This document shows positions 44,789 to 53,015 of a DNA stretch of 64,000 nt, piece by piece. The position numbers and the translations under genes are program-made. Each line of letters opens with the position of its first letter. Position 1 is the stretch's first letter. The notes under the pieces were generated by a model, which was given only the letters and a program-made list of their open reading frames with translations, was not told the DNA's origin and did not search any database. The DNA comes from Chthonobacter rhizosphaerae (GTDB lineage: Bacteria > Pseudomonadota > Alphaproteobacteria > Rhizobiales > Pleomorphomonadaceae): the NCBI RefSeq assembly GCF_013839525.1, contig NZ_JACDIS010000004.1, positions 124,001 to 188,000 on the forward strand, in the 5' to 3' direction.

Positions 44789-47191
44789 ATGCGCTGGATC
44801 ACCGGCTGGATTGCGGATCGCCGGACGACGACCAAGATCGTGTCGTCCTTCGTGCCGATCCTGGCGCTCGGCGCCGCCGTCGGAATGACCGGCCTCCACT
44901 TCGTCGACGGTCTCCAGACCCGCATGGAGCGGACCGCGCGCACCACCGACAGCGTGAGCGGGCTCCAGAAGCTGGCGACCGACGTGAACCGTTTCGCCAT
45001 GGCGCCGGACGCCGCCCTGGCGCGCGGCATCGACCTCGCCATTCGGGAGCAGGCGGTGCGCCTCGACCAGCTTCGCGCCCTGATGCCGAACGCCGAGGAG
45101 ATGCGCATGCTCGACCTGGCGGCGAGCTCCGTCAGCGCCCTGAAGGCGCGGACCGAGGAGGCGGGCACAGCCCGCGCCGACCTGATCCGCGCCACCAACG
45201 CAATGGAGGACGCCGCCGCGGCCGCCCAGCGGGCGAGCGTCGCCCTGTCCGACGCCGCGACCCGTTTCGACCGGGACGGCAGCCGCAAGGATCAGGTCGC
45301 CCGGGACGCGGTGAAGAGCGCGGCCCGCCTGGTCGCCGCGGCGACCGAGATCGAGACCGCCAGCCGATCCCTCGCGGTCCGTCTGGTCGGACCCGAGGAT
45401 CCGGCGGATGCCGCCGCCCTGGAGGGCTACGGCCCCGCGGCCGGCAAGGCGGTCCGCAAGGCGCGCGCCGTCGCCGGTTCCGCGGCCGACGACCTGAAGG
45501 AGACCGAGGCGCTGATCGCATCGGCCAAGGACGCGCTCGGCCGCGCCGGCTCCGGCGATGTCCTCGCCCGTCTGGCCGCCGCCGGAACCCTCGCGCGGGT
45601 GGAGACGGCGGCCGCCGGCCTTCGCATCACCGCGACCGCCGCGCTCGTCGGCGCCCTCGACGGCGCGGCCACCGCCGACGGGCTCGCCGTCGCCCGAAAG
45701 GGGATCGTGGACGGCGCCAGCAAATATGCCGCCGCGAGCCAGAAGCTCGTGCTCGACGCCCTCCTGCACGCCACCACGCGCACTGCGGAGACCCGCGCCA
45801 GCCTCGGCGCCCAGGTGGACCAGGTGCGCCAGATCGCCGACGTCGTCTCCACCGACGCGGCCGCCGTGCCGGAGATCGCCGGCCTGTCGACCATGGTGCG
45901 GCCGCATCTCGACGCGGTGATCGCCGACGCCGACGCGCTTCTCGTCGCCGACAAGGCCGCAGAGGCGAGCCTGCAGGCGGTGAACAGCGACCTCGCCCGC
46001 GCGTCCGCCGTCCTCACCCAGCTCGCCGCCCTCGAAAAGGCCGCCGCCGCCGCCGATCGGACGGCGGCCGTCACGGGCATCGGCGCGGCGCTCGGCGCGG
46101 CCGTTGTGCTCAGCCTTCTGATCGGCACCGCCCTCGTGCTGATGATCCCCCGCCCGCTCCGCACCCTGACGGGCGCCATGGAACGTCTCGCCGCCGGCGA
46201 CACCGACATCGCGCTCGCCGGCGAGCGGCGGCGTGACGAGATCGGCGACATGAGCCGCGCCGTGGCGGTGTTCCGCGACAACGCCCTGGAGCGCCAGCGG
46301 CTGGAGGCCGACGCCGCCCGGGACCGCGAGGCGCGCGAGGCCCGGCAGCAGACCGTCGAGGCCCTCGTCCGCCGGTTCGAGGAGCAGGCGGAGGACCTGC
46401 TCGGCTCCGTCGGGGCCAGCGGAGCGGCCTTGCAGGCGACCGCGGACCGGCTCGGCGGCATCGCGTCCGCCACGGCCGCCCGGGCCGTGTCGGCGCGGAA
46501 CGCCTCCGAGGAGGCGTCCGTCAACGTCCAGACCGTGGCGAGCGCGTCGGAGGAACTGTCCGCCTCCATCGAGGCGATCTCGTCCGACGTCCAGCGGACC
46601 ATGTCGATCGTGGAGGCGGCCCGGTCGCGGGCGGCCCGCACCAACGAGCAGGTGGAGGCCCTCTCGAACGCCGCGACGCGGATCGGCGACGTGGTAAAGC
46701 TCATCTCGTCCATCGCCGAACAGACGAACCTGCTCGCCCTCAACGCCACCATCGAGGCGGCCCGGGCCGGCGAGGCCGGGCGCGGCTTCTCGGTCGTCGC
46801 CGGCGAGGTGAAGAGCCTGGCGGGGCAGACCGCCAAGGCCACGGAGGAGATCGCCACCCAGGTGGCGGCCATCCAAACCTCCACGGCCGACGCGGTCGGC
46901 GCCATCGAGGCGATCGTCGAGACCATGCAGGAGATCGACCGGCGCACGGCGGAGATTTCCGCGGCCGTCGCCCAGCAGGGTTCGGCCACGGTGGAGATCT
47001 CCTCCAACGTCCACCACGCGGCCGCCGGCACCTCCCGCGTCGTGGCCGACATGGACGACCTCAACACCGCCGTCGAGGAGACGTCCGAAAGCGCGGAAGC
47101 GGTCCAGAAGGCCTCTGCCGGCATGCGGGCCACCGCCGACGAGCTGAAGGCCGCGATCGGCGGCTTCCTCAGGGGCGTCGCAGCCGCCTGA
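44789..47191 (+). CDS. methyl-accepting chemotaxis protein
   Basis: The 800-residue chemoreceptor has an N-terminal membrane helix ([23 protein letters not shown]), a long (~400-residue) Ala-rich helical periplasmic region, a second membrane helix ([24 protein letters not shown]), a HAMP domain ([19 protein letters not shown]) and a signalling domain with the hairpin tip [36 protein letters not shown]. The periplasmic part matches no ligand-binding family that I recognise. There are no che genes nearby, so it is an orphan receptor. ATG 44789 follows GTGGAGT. Confidence 0.95.
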   Translation: MRWITGWIADRRTTTKIVSSFVPILALGAAVGMTGLHFVDGLQTRMERTARTTDSVSGLQKLATDVNRFAMAPDAALARGIDLAIREQAVRLDQLRALMPNAEEMRMLDLAASSVSALKARTEEAGTARADLIRATNAMEDAAAAAQRASVALSDAATRFDRDGSRKDQVARDAVKSAARLVAAATEIETASRSLAVRLVGPEDPADAAALEGYGPAAGKAVRKARAVAGSAADDLKETEALIASAKDALGRAGSGDVLARLAAAGTLARVETAAAGLRITATAALVGALDGAATADGLAVARKGIVDGASKYAAASQKLVLDALLHATTRTAETRASLGAQVDQVRQIADVVSTDAAAVPEIAGLSTMVRPHLDAVIADADALLVADKAAEASLQAVNSDLARASAVLTQLAALEKAAAAADRTAAVTGIGAALGAAVVLSLLIGTALVLMIPRPLRTLTGAMERLAAGDTDIALAGERRRDEIGDMSRAVAVFRDNALERQRLEADAARDREAREARQQTVEALVRRFEEQAEDLLGSVGASGAALQATADRLGGIASATAARAVSARNASEEASVNVQTVASASEELSASIEAISSDVQRTMSIVEAARSRAARTNEQVEALSNAATRIGDVVKLISSIAEQTNLLALNATIEAARAGEAGRGFSVVAGEVKSLAGQTAKATEEIATQVAAIQTSTADAVGAIEAIVETMQEIDRRTAEISAAVAQQGSATVEISSNVHHAAAGTSRVVADMDDLNTAVEETSESAEAVQKASAGMRATADELKAAIGGFLRGVAAA

Positions 47192-47211
47192 CAGGCGATC
47201 CCGCCGGTGCT

Positions 47212-47326
47212 GGAGCATTCTCCGATCAAGTTGCACGACTTGATCGCCGAGAGAATGCTTCAGCTTATTCAAGCTGGAGCGATGTCTTATCAACCTGACA
47301 TTGTCGTCAGGTCGGAAAGCGCTCCA
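47212..47326 (+). repeat. structured intergenic repeat, copy 1
   Basis: About 115 bp with nested dyads: an outer stem AGCATTCTC/GAGAATGCT (47214-47222, 47251-47259) enclosing GATCAAGT/ACTTGATC, then CAGCTT/AAGCTG, and ACCTGAC/GTCAGGT inside GAGCG/CGCTC. A second copy in the same orientation lies at 48315-48426. Confidence 0.88.
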
Positions 47327-47380
47327 GGCTGCCCCGGCGGGCCACCTGGACGGCGCGCCTAATGGCCAAGCCGAAGCTCC

Positions 47381-47405
47381 GGAACAATCCGCCGGCCTTT
47401 GTGTT
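47381..47405 (+). promoter_or_regulatory. EcfG-like promoter of the DUF883/YqjE-like pair
   Basis: GGAAC (47381-47385), a 16-base spacer, TGTT (47402-47405), with one -10 mismatch, 40 bp before the DUF883 ATG. Confidence 0.5.
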
Positions 47406-47444
47406 CATCCCTGCGTCGCCACCGACGCAAAGAGGGATACGCAC

Positions 47445-47810
47445 ATGGCCAACACCGGCCCCATCAACCGCGGCACCGAATCGGCCGCCGTCACCGGTAC
47501 CGGCACGAGCGCCGACGCCGACACCCGCCGCCTGCAGGATGAACTCGCCGAACTCCGCCGCGAGCTGACGCGCGTGTCGTCGCTGGTCGGCGACATCGCC
47601 ACCAACCGTTACGAGGCCGCCAAGGAGCGCGCCGCCGGCTATGCCGAGGAGGCCGTCCGCCAGGGCGCCGTGCTGCGCGACGAGGCCTATGCCCGCGCCG
47701 GCGCGCTGGAGGCGGAAGCCGAGCGCACCATCCGCGAACGGCCGCTCGCCGCCGTCGCGATCGCGGCCGGCGTCGGCTACATCATCGGCCTCATCTCACG
47801 CTCGCGGTGA
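47445..47810 (+). CDS. DUF883 (YqjD/ElaB-like) membrane-anchored protein
   Basis: The 121-residue product has a disordered N-terminus, a coiled coil (RLQDELAELRRELTRVSSLV), a helical stretch, and a C-terminal membrane anchor ending in RERPLAAVAIAAGVGYIIGLISRSR. This is the arrangement of YqjD/ElaB proteins, which tether ribosomes or other partners to the inner membrane in stationary phase in enterobacteria. It is followed by a YqjE-like gene four bases downstream, as in yqjDE. An EcfG-like promoter precedes it. Confidence 0.9.
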   Translation: MANTGPINRGTESAAVTGTGTSADADTRRLQDELAELRRELTRVSSLVGDIATNRYEAAKERAAGYAEEAVRQGAVLRDEAYARAGALEAEAERTIRERPLAAVAIAAGVGYIIGLISRSR

Positions 47811-47814
47811 CCTC

Positions 47815-48270
47815 ATGCTGGGACCGCTCGTCTCCGCCCTTGCCCTCGCCCAGGCCAAGCAATCGGCCGAGCGGGCCGTCCGGTCCCTGGTGCTCGGCGT
47901 CGCCATGGCCGTGGTCGGCCTGGCGGCGGCGGGCTTCCTCGTCGCCGCCATCGTGATCGCCCTTTCCCGGGCGGTCGGACCCATCTGGGCCTGCCTGATC
48001 GTCGCCGTCGTGTTCGGCCTCATCGCGGGCGTCCTTCAGATGGTGCGCTCGTCCATCAGGCGCCAACGTTCGACCGGACCCGGGGCGCTCGCCATGCTGG
48101 GCGGCCTCGGGGCCGGCGCCGCGGCGGGCTCGCGGGCCGGCGAGGCCGCGGCGGACGACGCCCTGCCGTTCCGCCGCCGCACGGCCGGGCGCAGCCCCTT
48201 CCTCACCAGGAAGGCGCTGCTGGTGCCGGCAGCAGCCTTCCTGGCGGCGCTCTTCGTCGCCCGCCGCTGA
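47815..48270 (+). CDS. YqjE-like (phage holin superfamily III/DUF1469-like) membrane protein
   Basis: The 151-residue protein has two adjacent transmembrane helices (LVLGVAMAVVGLAAAGFLVAA and PIWACLIVAVVFGLIAGVLQM), a loop rich in Arg/Gly/Ala, and a third hydrophobic C-terminal segment ending FVARR. It lies directly after the DUF883 gene, the order seen in yqjD-yqjE. The function is unknown; the pair is associated with stationary phase. It ends 45 bp before the second copy of the structured repeat. Confidence 0.82.
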   Translation: MLGPLVSALALAQAKQSAERAVRSLVLGVAMAVVGLAAAGFLVAAIVIALSRAVGPIWACLIVAVVFGLIAGVLQMVRSSIRRQRSTGPGALAMLGGLGAGAAAGSRAGEAAADDALPFRRRTAGRSPFLTRKALLVPAAAFLAALFVARR

Positions 48271-48314
48271 CCGGCGGGCCGGCGCAGGACCATGGTCGAG
48301 CGTCCAGGACGTCA

Positions 48315-48426
48315 GGGCATTCTGCGATCGAGTTGCACGACTGATCGCCGAGAGAATGCTCCAGCTTGCTGAATCTGGAGCGATTTCTCGTCGACCTGAC
48401 GATACCGTCAGGTCGGAAAGCGCTCT
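48315..48426 (+). repeat. structured intergenic repeat, copy 2
   Basis: About 112 bp aligned to copy 1 with roughly 80 percent identity by eye, keeping the outer GCATTCT/AGAATGC stem, the GATC-G-AGT arm (one base shorter), CCAGCTT...CTGG, and ACCTGAC/GTCAGGT. Its right end contains the stop codon of the minus-strand exporter gene. Confidence 0.85.
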
Positions 48427-49336
48427 AGACGATGTCCTGGACGCTCTCCTTGGCGACCGTCTTCTGCCGTTCGAAGATGAAGAGCCCGGCCGCTATGATG
48501 ATGCCGGCGCCGATGAGCATGTTCGTCTTCGGCACGTCGCCGAAGATCAGATAGCCGAACACGATGGCCCAGAGCAGCAGCGTGTACTGCAGCGGCGCCA
48601 CGACCGCCGCCGGGGCGAGCTTCAGCGACCGGTTGATCAGGATGTGGGCCGACATGGCCACGATGCCGAGGCCGGAGAGGAGCGCCATGTCGATCGCCGT
48701 CGGCGTCACCCAGCCGAACGGCGCCATGACGGCGCCGGCCACCAGGGCGCCGGCCGTCTGCCAGAACACGAGCGTGGTGTCGGGCGTCGCCCTCAGCTGA
48801 CGGCTCTGCACCACCATCAGGGCGTAGCAGAGGCTGCCGACGATCGAGATGATCGACGGCCATGACAGCGTCTCCCCGGACGGCGCGAGCACGACCAGGA
48901 CCCCGATGAAGCCGACCAGGATGGCGGTCCAGCGCCGCCAGCCCACGCGCTCGCCGAGCAGGAAGGGCGACATGGCGGCCACATAGATCGGACCGGCCAG
49001 ATAGAAGCTCATCACGTCGGCGATCGGCAGATAGACCACCGCCCAGTAGAAGAGCGTCACCTCCACGGTGGAGCAGATCACGCGCACCACCTGGATCCCG
49101 GGACGCTCCACCTCCACGAGCCGGCGCACGCCGGTGCGCAGGATCATGGGCGTCATCACGACGAGGGCGGCGAGGCTGCGGATCAGAAGCACCTGCCCCA
49201 CCGTGTAGGTGGCGACCAGCCACTTCCCCATCACGTCGTTGAGGGCGAACATGAAGTCGCCGAGGAGCATCAGCACCACGCCGAGCGCGATGGTGTTCTT
49301 CTGGCGGTCGAGGGAGGTGGCGATCTGGGCGAGCAC
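48425..49336 (-). CDS. DMT superfamily (EamA) transporter
   Basis: The product of about 303 residues has ten predicted transmembrane helices as two EamA repeats. Recognisable segments include LMLLGDFMFALNDVMGKWLVATY, VLLIRSLAALVV, and the second repeat's QLRATPDTTLVFWQTAGALVAGAV. Such proteins export or import small metabolites, and the substrate cannot be inferred. The start is uncertain: GTG 49336 is chosen just before the family-like SLDRQKNTIALG, but an in-frame GTG at 49393 exists. The stop codon lies within the intergenic repeat. Confidence 0.88.
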   Translation of the reverse strand: MLAQIATSLDRQKNTIALGVVLMLLGDFMFALNDVMGKWLVATYTVGQVLLIRSLAALVVMTPMILRTGVRRLVEVERPGIQVVRVICSTVEVTLFYWAVVYLPIADVMSFYLAGPIYVAAMSPFLLGERVGWRRWTAILVGFIGVLVVLAPSGETLSWPSIISIVGSLCYALMVVQSRQLRATPDTTLVFWQTAGALVAGAVMAPFGWVTPTAIDMALLSGLGIVAMSAHILINRSLKLAPAAVVAPLQYTLLLWAIVFGYLIFGDVPKTNMLIGAGIIIAAGLFIFERQKTVAKESVQDIV

Positions 49337-49423
49337 GATGGACGGATCCCGCGAAACGGCGGTCCGCGCGGCGCGGCGGACGCCCCGCCGCACCTATCAG
49401 GTCTTAGTGCCTCGCGCGAGCGG

Positions 49424-50923
49424 TCAGTTTTGCTCAGGCCGGGTCAGGGTGCGGCGCACCGCGTCGGCCCAGCCGGCGAGCTTCAGCGAGCGCACCTCGT
49501 CGTCCATGACGGGCAGGAAGCGGCGGTCGAGCCGCCAGCTCTTCGAAAAGCCGTCCCGGTCCGGCCACACGCCGGCTTGCCGCCCGGCCAGCCACGCCGC
49601 CCCGAGGGCGGTCGTCTCCAGCACCGTCGGCCGGTCCACGCAGGCGTCGAGGAGATCGGCGAGGCGCTGCATGGTCCAGTCGCTCGCCACCATGCCGCCA
49701 TCCACCCGCAGCACCGTGTCGGCGCCGCCGGACCAGTCGCGCCGCATGGCGTCGAGAAGGTCGCGGGTCTGGTAGCAGACCGCCTCCAGGGCCGCCCGGG
49801 CGATTTCGTTCGGGCCCGTCGCGCGGGTGAGGCCGTAGATCGCCCCGCGGGCGTCCGCGTCCCACCAGGGCGCGCCGAGGCCCGTGAAGGCCGGCACCAG
49901 GTAGACGTCCTGGCCCGGGTCGGCCGCGTCGGCCATGGGGCCGGTCTGGTCCGACCGCTCGATGATGCGCAGGCCGTCGCGCAGCCACTGGACGGCGGCG
50001 CCCGCCACGAAGATGGAGCCCTCCAGAGCGTAGGTCGTCCGCCCGTCGAGCCGATAGGCGATGGTGGTGAGGAGGCGGTTGCGGGAGGGCACGAAGTCCG
50101 GGCCCGTGTTCAGCACCGCGAAGCAGCCGGTGCCGTAGGTGGACTTCATCATGCCCGGCTCGAAGCACGCCTGGCCGACGGTCGCGGCCTGCTGGTCGCC
50201 CGCGATGCCGAGCACCGGCACGGCGGCGCCGAACAGCCCCGGATCGGTGGTCCCGAAGGCGGCGGCGCTGTCCATCACGTCCGGCAGCATGGCGCGGGGC
50301 ACGCGCAGGAGCCTCAGAAGGTCGTCGTCCCAGTCGCCGCGACGGATGTCGTAGAGGAGCGTGCGCGAGGCGTTGGTGGCGTCGGTGGCGTGCACCTTGC
50401 CGCCGGTGAGCCGCCACAGGAGGAAGCTGTCGACGGTCCCGAAAGCCAGGCGCCCGGCCTCCGCCCGGGCGCGGGCGCCGGACACGTGGTCGAGGATCCA
50501 GGCCACCTTGGTGCCGGAGAAATACGGGTCGAGGATGAGGCCGGTCCGGTCCGAGACGGTCGGCTCCACGCCGTCGGCCTTCAGCCGGTGGCAGATCTCG
50601 GCGGTGCGGCGGTCCTGCCACACGATGGCGTTGTGGATCGCCTTGCCGCTGTCCCGATCCCACACGACGGTCGTTTCGCGCTGGTTGGTGATGCCGATGC
50701 CGGCGAGGTCCGCCGCCGACAGGCCCGCGTCCGCGAGGGCGAAGCGCACCGTCTCCACGGTCGTCCGCCACAGGTCCTCCGGATCGTGCTCCACCCAGCC
50801 GGACGCCGGGAAGTGCTGCGGGAACTCCTGCTGGCCGAGGCCGCGCACCCGATAGGCGTCGTCGAACACGATGGCGCGGGTCGACGTGGTGCCCTGGTCG
50901 ATGGCGAGAATGAAGCCGCTCAT
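49424..50923 (-). CDS. glpK: glycerol kinase
   Basis: The 499-residue FGGY kinase phosphorylates glycerol to sn-glycerol 3-phosphate with ATP. It shows the N-terminal [32 protein letters not shown], the substrate-binding [13 protein letters not shown], and the ATP-site [21 protein letters not shown]-type segment (as TYALEGSIF) and [11 protein letters not shown]. No glpF, glpD or glpR gene is adjacent. ATG 50923 follows GGGGAGG. Confidence 0.96.
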   Translation of the reverse strand: MSGFILAIDQGTTSTRAIVFDDAYRVRGLGQQEFPQHFPASGWVEHDPEDLWRTTVETVRFALADAGLSAADLAGIGITNQRETTVVWDRDSGKAIHNAIVWQDRRTAEICHRLKADGVEPTVSDRTGLILDPYFSGTKVAWILDHVSGARARAEAGRLAFGTVDSFLLWRLTGGKVHATDATNASRTLLYDIRRGDWDDDLLRLLRVPRAMLPDVMDSAAAFGTTDPGLFGAAVPVLGIAGDQQAATVGQACFEPGMMKSTYGTGCFAVLNTGPDFVPSRNRLLTTIAYRLDGRTTYALEGSIFVAGAAVQWLRDGLRIIERSDQTGPMADAADPGQDVYLVPAFTGLGAPWWDADARGAIYGLTRATGPNEIARAALEAVCYQTRDLLDAMRRDWSGGADTVLRVDGGMVASDWTMQRLADLLDACVDRPTVLETTALGAAWLAGRQAGVWPDRDGFSKSWRLDRRFLPVMDDEVRSLKLAGWADAVRRTLTRPEQN

Positions 50924-51059
50924 GGTGATCCTCCCCGAGCCGGCGGGGGACTCCCCTCCCCTCGCCCGCCGCTGCTTTTGCTTCTTGAGTCGAACTGTCA
51001 GTCGGGCTGAAACGAAAGTCAATCGAAACTGAAGCGAAAGTCTGCCGGGCGGGGGAGCA

Positions 51060-51491
51060 TCACCGGTCGATGCGGGTGGAGAGCAGGATCGATGAGGTGG
51101 TCCGATCCACGCCCTCCAGGGCGCCGATCCGATCGATGATGGCGTCGAGCTCGCTGACGGAGGGGGCGGACACCACGGCGATCATGTCGAACGGTCCGCT
51201 TACGGAATGAAGTTGCCGCACCTCCGGCAGCCGCCGCAGCGCCGCCTCCACGCCGGCCGACGCCTTGGGGTGGCACGCGATGGTGATGTGCGCCCGCACG
51301 GACCGGCTCTCCACCTCGCCGGCGAGCTTCACCGTGTAGCCGACGATGATCCGGCCGCTCTCCAGACGGGCGAGCCGGGCGGTCACCGTGGTGCGCGACA
51401 GGCCGAGCCGCCGGGCGATCTCCACCGTGGAGGCCCGGGCGTTCTCCCGCAGCAGCGCGAGCAGCGCCTTGTCGGTGTCGTCGATCTGCAT
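51060..51491 (-). CDS. Lrp/AsnC family transcriptional regulator
   Basis: The 143-residue protein has an N-terminal winged helix-turn-helix ([39 protein letters not shown]) and a C-terminal RAM ligand-binding domain ([29 protein letters not shown]). It is divergent from the saccharopine dehydrogenase gene across 123 bp, so it most likely regulates that gene in response to lysine or a related amino acid. An inverted repeat (51506-51528) in the shared region is a candidate binding site. Confidence 0.93.
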   Translation of the reverse strand: MQIDDTDKALLALLRENARASTVEIARRLGLSRTTVTARLARLESGRIIVGYTVKLAGEVESRSVRAHITIACHPKASAGVEAALRRLPEVRQLHSVSGPFDMIAVVSAPSVSELDAIIDRIGALEGVDRTTSSILLSTRIDR

Positions 51492-51505
51492 AACGACAAC
51501 TCTAG

Positions 51506-51528
51506 CTGGACAGACTGCACAGATCCAG
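51506..51528. promoter_or_regulatory. candidate Lrp-type operator
   Basis: CTGGA, 13 bases, TCCAG in the 123-bp divergent region between the Lrp regulator and saccharopine dehydrogenase genes, 15 bp from the regulator's start. Confidence 0.4.
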
Positions 51529-51614
51529 CCGCGTCTTCGTCCATACGCGCCTTGCAATTCGACAGCACCCTCGCTGAGGCTCAAGGCTTCGACAGATCAT
51601 TCGAGGAGGACGGG

Positions 51615-52718
51615 ATGAAGAAGGACGTGGTGGTCATCGGTGGCGGCAAGATCGGGTCCACGATCGCCGGCATGCTCATCGGCAGCGGCGACTATGCGGC
51701 GACCGTGGTGGACCGGTCGCGCGAGGCTCTCTCCCGCATCGACGTGCCGGGCGACGTGGAGACCGTGGCGCTCGACATCGAGGACACGCTCGGCCTGACC
51801 CGCCTCCTCAACGGCCGCTTCGCGGTCCTGTCCGCCGCCCCGTGGCACCTCACCATCCGGGTGGCCGAAGCGGCCCGGGCGGCGGGCGTGCACTACCTCG
51901 ATCTCACCGAGGATGTCGCCACCACCCGACGGGTGAAGCAGCTGGCGACGGACGCCTCGACGGCCTTCGTGCCCCAGTGCGGGCTCGCCCCCGGCTTCAT
52001 CTCCATCGTAGCGTCGGACCTGATCAAGCGCTTCGACGCGGTCGACAGCGTGCGGATGCGCGTCGGCGCCCTGCCGCAATTTCCGTCCAACGCCCTCAAC
52101 TACAATCTCACCTGGTCCACGGACGGGGTGATCAACGAGTATTGCGAACCCTGCGAGGCGGTGGTGAACGGGGTTCTCCGCGAAGTGCCTCCGCTGGAGG
52201 AGCGCGAGGAATTCTCCCTCGACGGCGTCGCCTACGAGGCCTTCAACACCTCCGGCGGGCTCGGCACCCTGGCCGAGACGCTGGCCGGCACGGTGCGGAC
52301 CCTCAACTACAAGACCATCCGCTACCCGGGCCACGCCGCCATCATGAAGGCGCTTCTCAACGACCTCCGTCTGCGCGACCGACGCGACATCCTGAAGGAC
52401 ATCCTCGAGCAGGCTGTGCCGACGACGCTCCAGGACGTGGTGATCGTGTTCGTGACGGTCAGCGGCACCCGCAACGGCCGGCTGGTGCAGGACACCTACG
52501 CCCACAAGGTCTACGCCCGGCCGGTCAACGGCATTCTCCACTCGGCCATCCAGGTGACCACCGCCGCCGGCATCTGCGGCGTGCTCGACCTTCTGGCGGA
52601 CGGCGCGATGCCGTCGCGCGGCCTCGTCCGCCAGGAGGACGTGCCTTTGAAGACCTTCCTCGCCAACCGCTTCGGCCAGGTCTACGCTGCCGAGGACGGT
52701 CTCGCCCACGCGGCTTGA
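51615..52718 (+). CDS. saccharopine dehydrogenase family protein
   Basis: The 367-residue NAD(P)-dependent oxidoreductase has the N-terminal Rossmann motif VVVIGGGKIGSTIAGMLI, followed by APWHLTIRVAEAARAAGVHYLDLTED, CGLAPGFISIVASDLI and the catalytic-domain segment RMRVGALPQFPSNALNYNLTWS. These match the saccharopine-dehydrogenase/lysine-ketoglutarate-reductase group, acting in lysine breakdown through saccharopine or in a related imine reduction. It stands alone, next to a divergent Lrp regulator, and ends in a strong terminator. ATG 51615 follows GAGGAGG. Confidence 0.92.
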   Translation: MKKDVVVIGGGKIGSTIAGMLIGSGDYAATVVDRSREALSRIDVPGDVETVALDIEDTLGLTRLLNGRFAVLSAAPWHLTIRVAEAARAAGVHYLDLTEDVATTRRVKQLATDASTAFVPQCGLAPGFISIVASDLIKRFDAVDSVRMRVGALPQFPSNALNYNLTWSTDGVINEYCEPCEAVVNGVLREVPPLEEREEFSLDGVAYEAFNTSGGLGTLAETLAGTVRTLNYKTIRYPGHAAIMKALLNDLRLRDRRDILKDILEQAVPTTLQDVVIVFVTVSGTRNGRLVQDTYAHKVYARPVNGILHSAIQVTTAAGICGVLDLLADGAMPSRGLVRQEDVPLKTFLANRFGQVYAAEDGLAHAA

Positions 52719-52740
52719 GGCGCAACGGATTGGATCGCGA

Positions 52741-52780
52741 ACGGGGCGGGTCAGGAGTTTTCCTGACCCGCCCCGTTTCT
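52741..52780 (+). terminator. rho-independent terminator after saccharopine dehydrogenase
   Basis: A perfect 16-bp GC-rich stem (52741-52756 with 52761-52776), GTTT loop, followed by TTCT. It is one of the strongest terminators in the window. Confidence 0.9.
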
Positions 52781-53015
52781 CGTTGTGAGGGACCGGAACC
52801 GTCGGCGCTGGGCGCGTCCGTCAGGAACGCTAGAGACAGCCAAGCCGTCGCGACGCTGCGGAGATCCCGCACGACATGTCGTTCGGATGCACATCGCAAG
52901 CACATTCCACCGTCAGGCTAAAGCTTCCGCCTGCTACTCTGGTGTTCTTTACTGGAACGGCAAATCACCTTAGGGTCCCGCCCGATCGAACTGCCGCCAG
53001 TATGAGCGTTAGACT

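Noticed and set aside
45427-47229. 600-codon minus-strand open frame opposite the chemoreceptor
   Set aside because: Ser/Arg/Ala-rich antisense of the well-supported chemoreceptor signalling domain.
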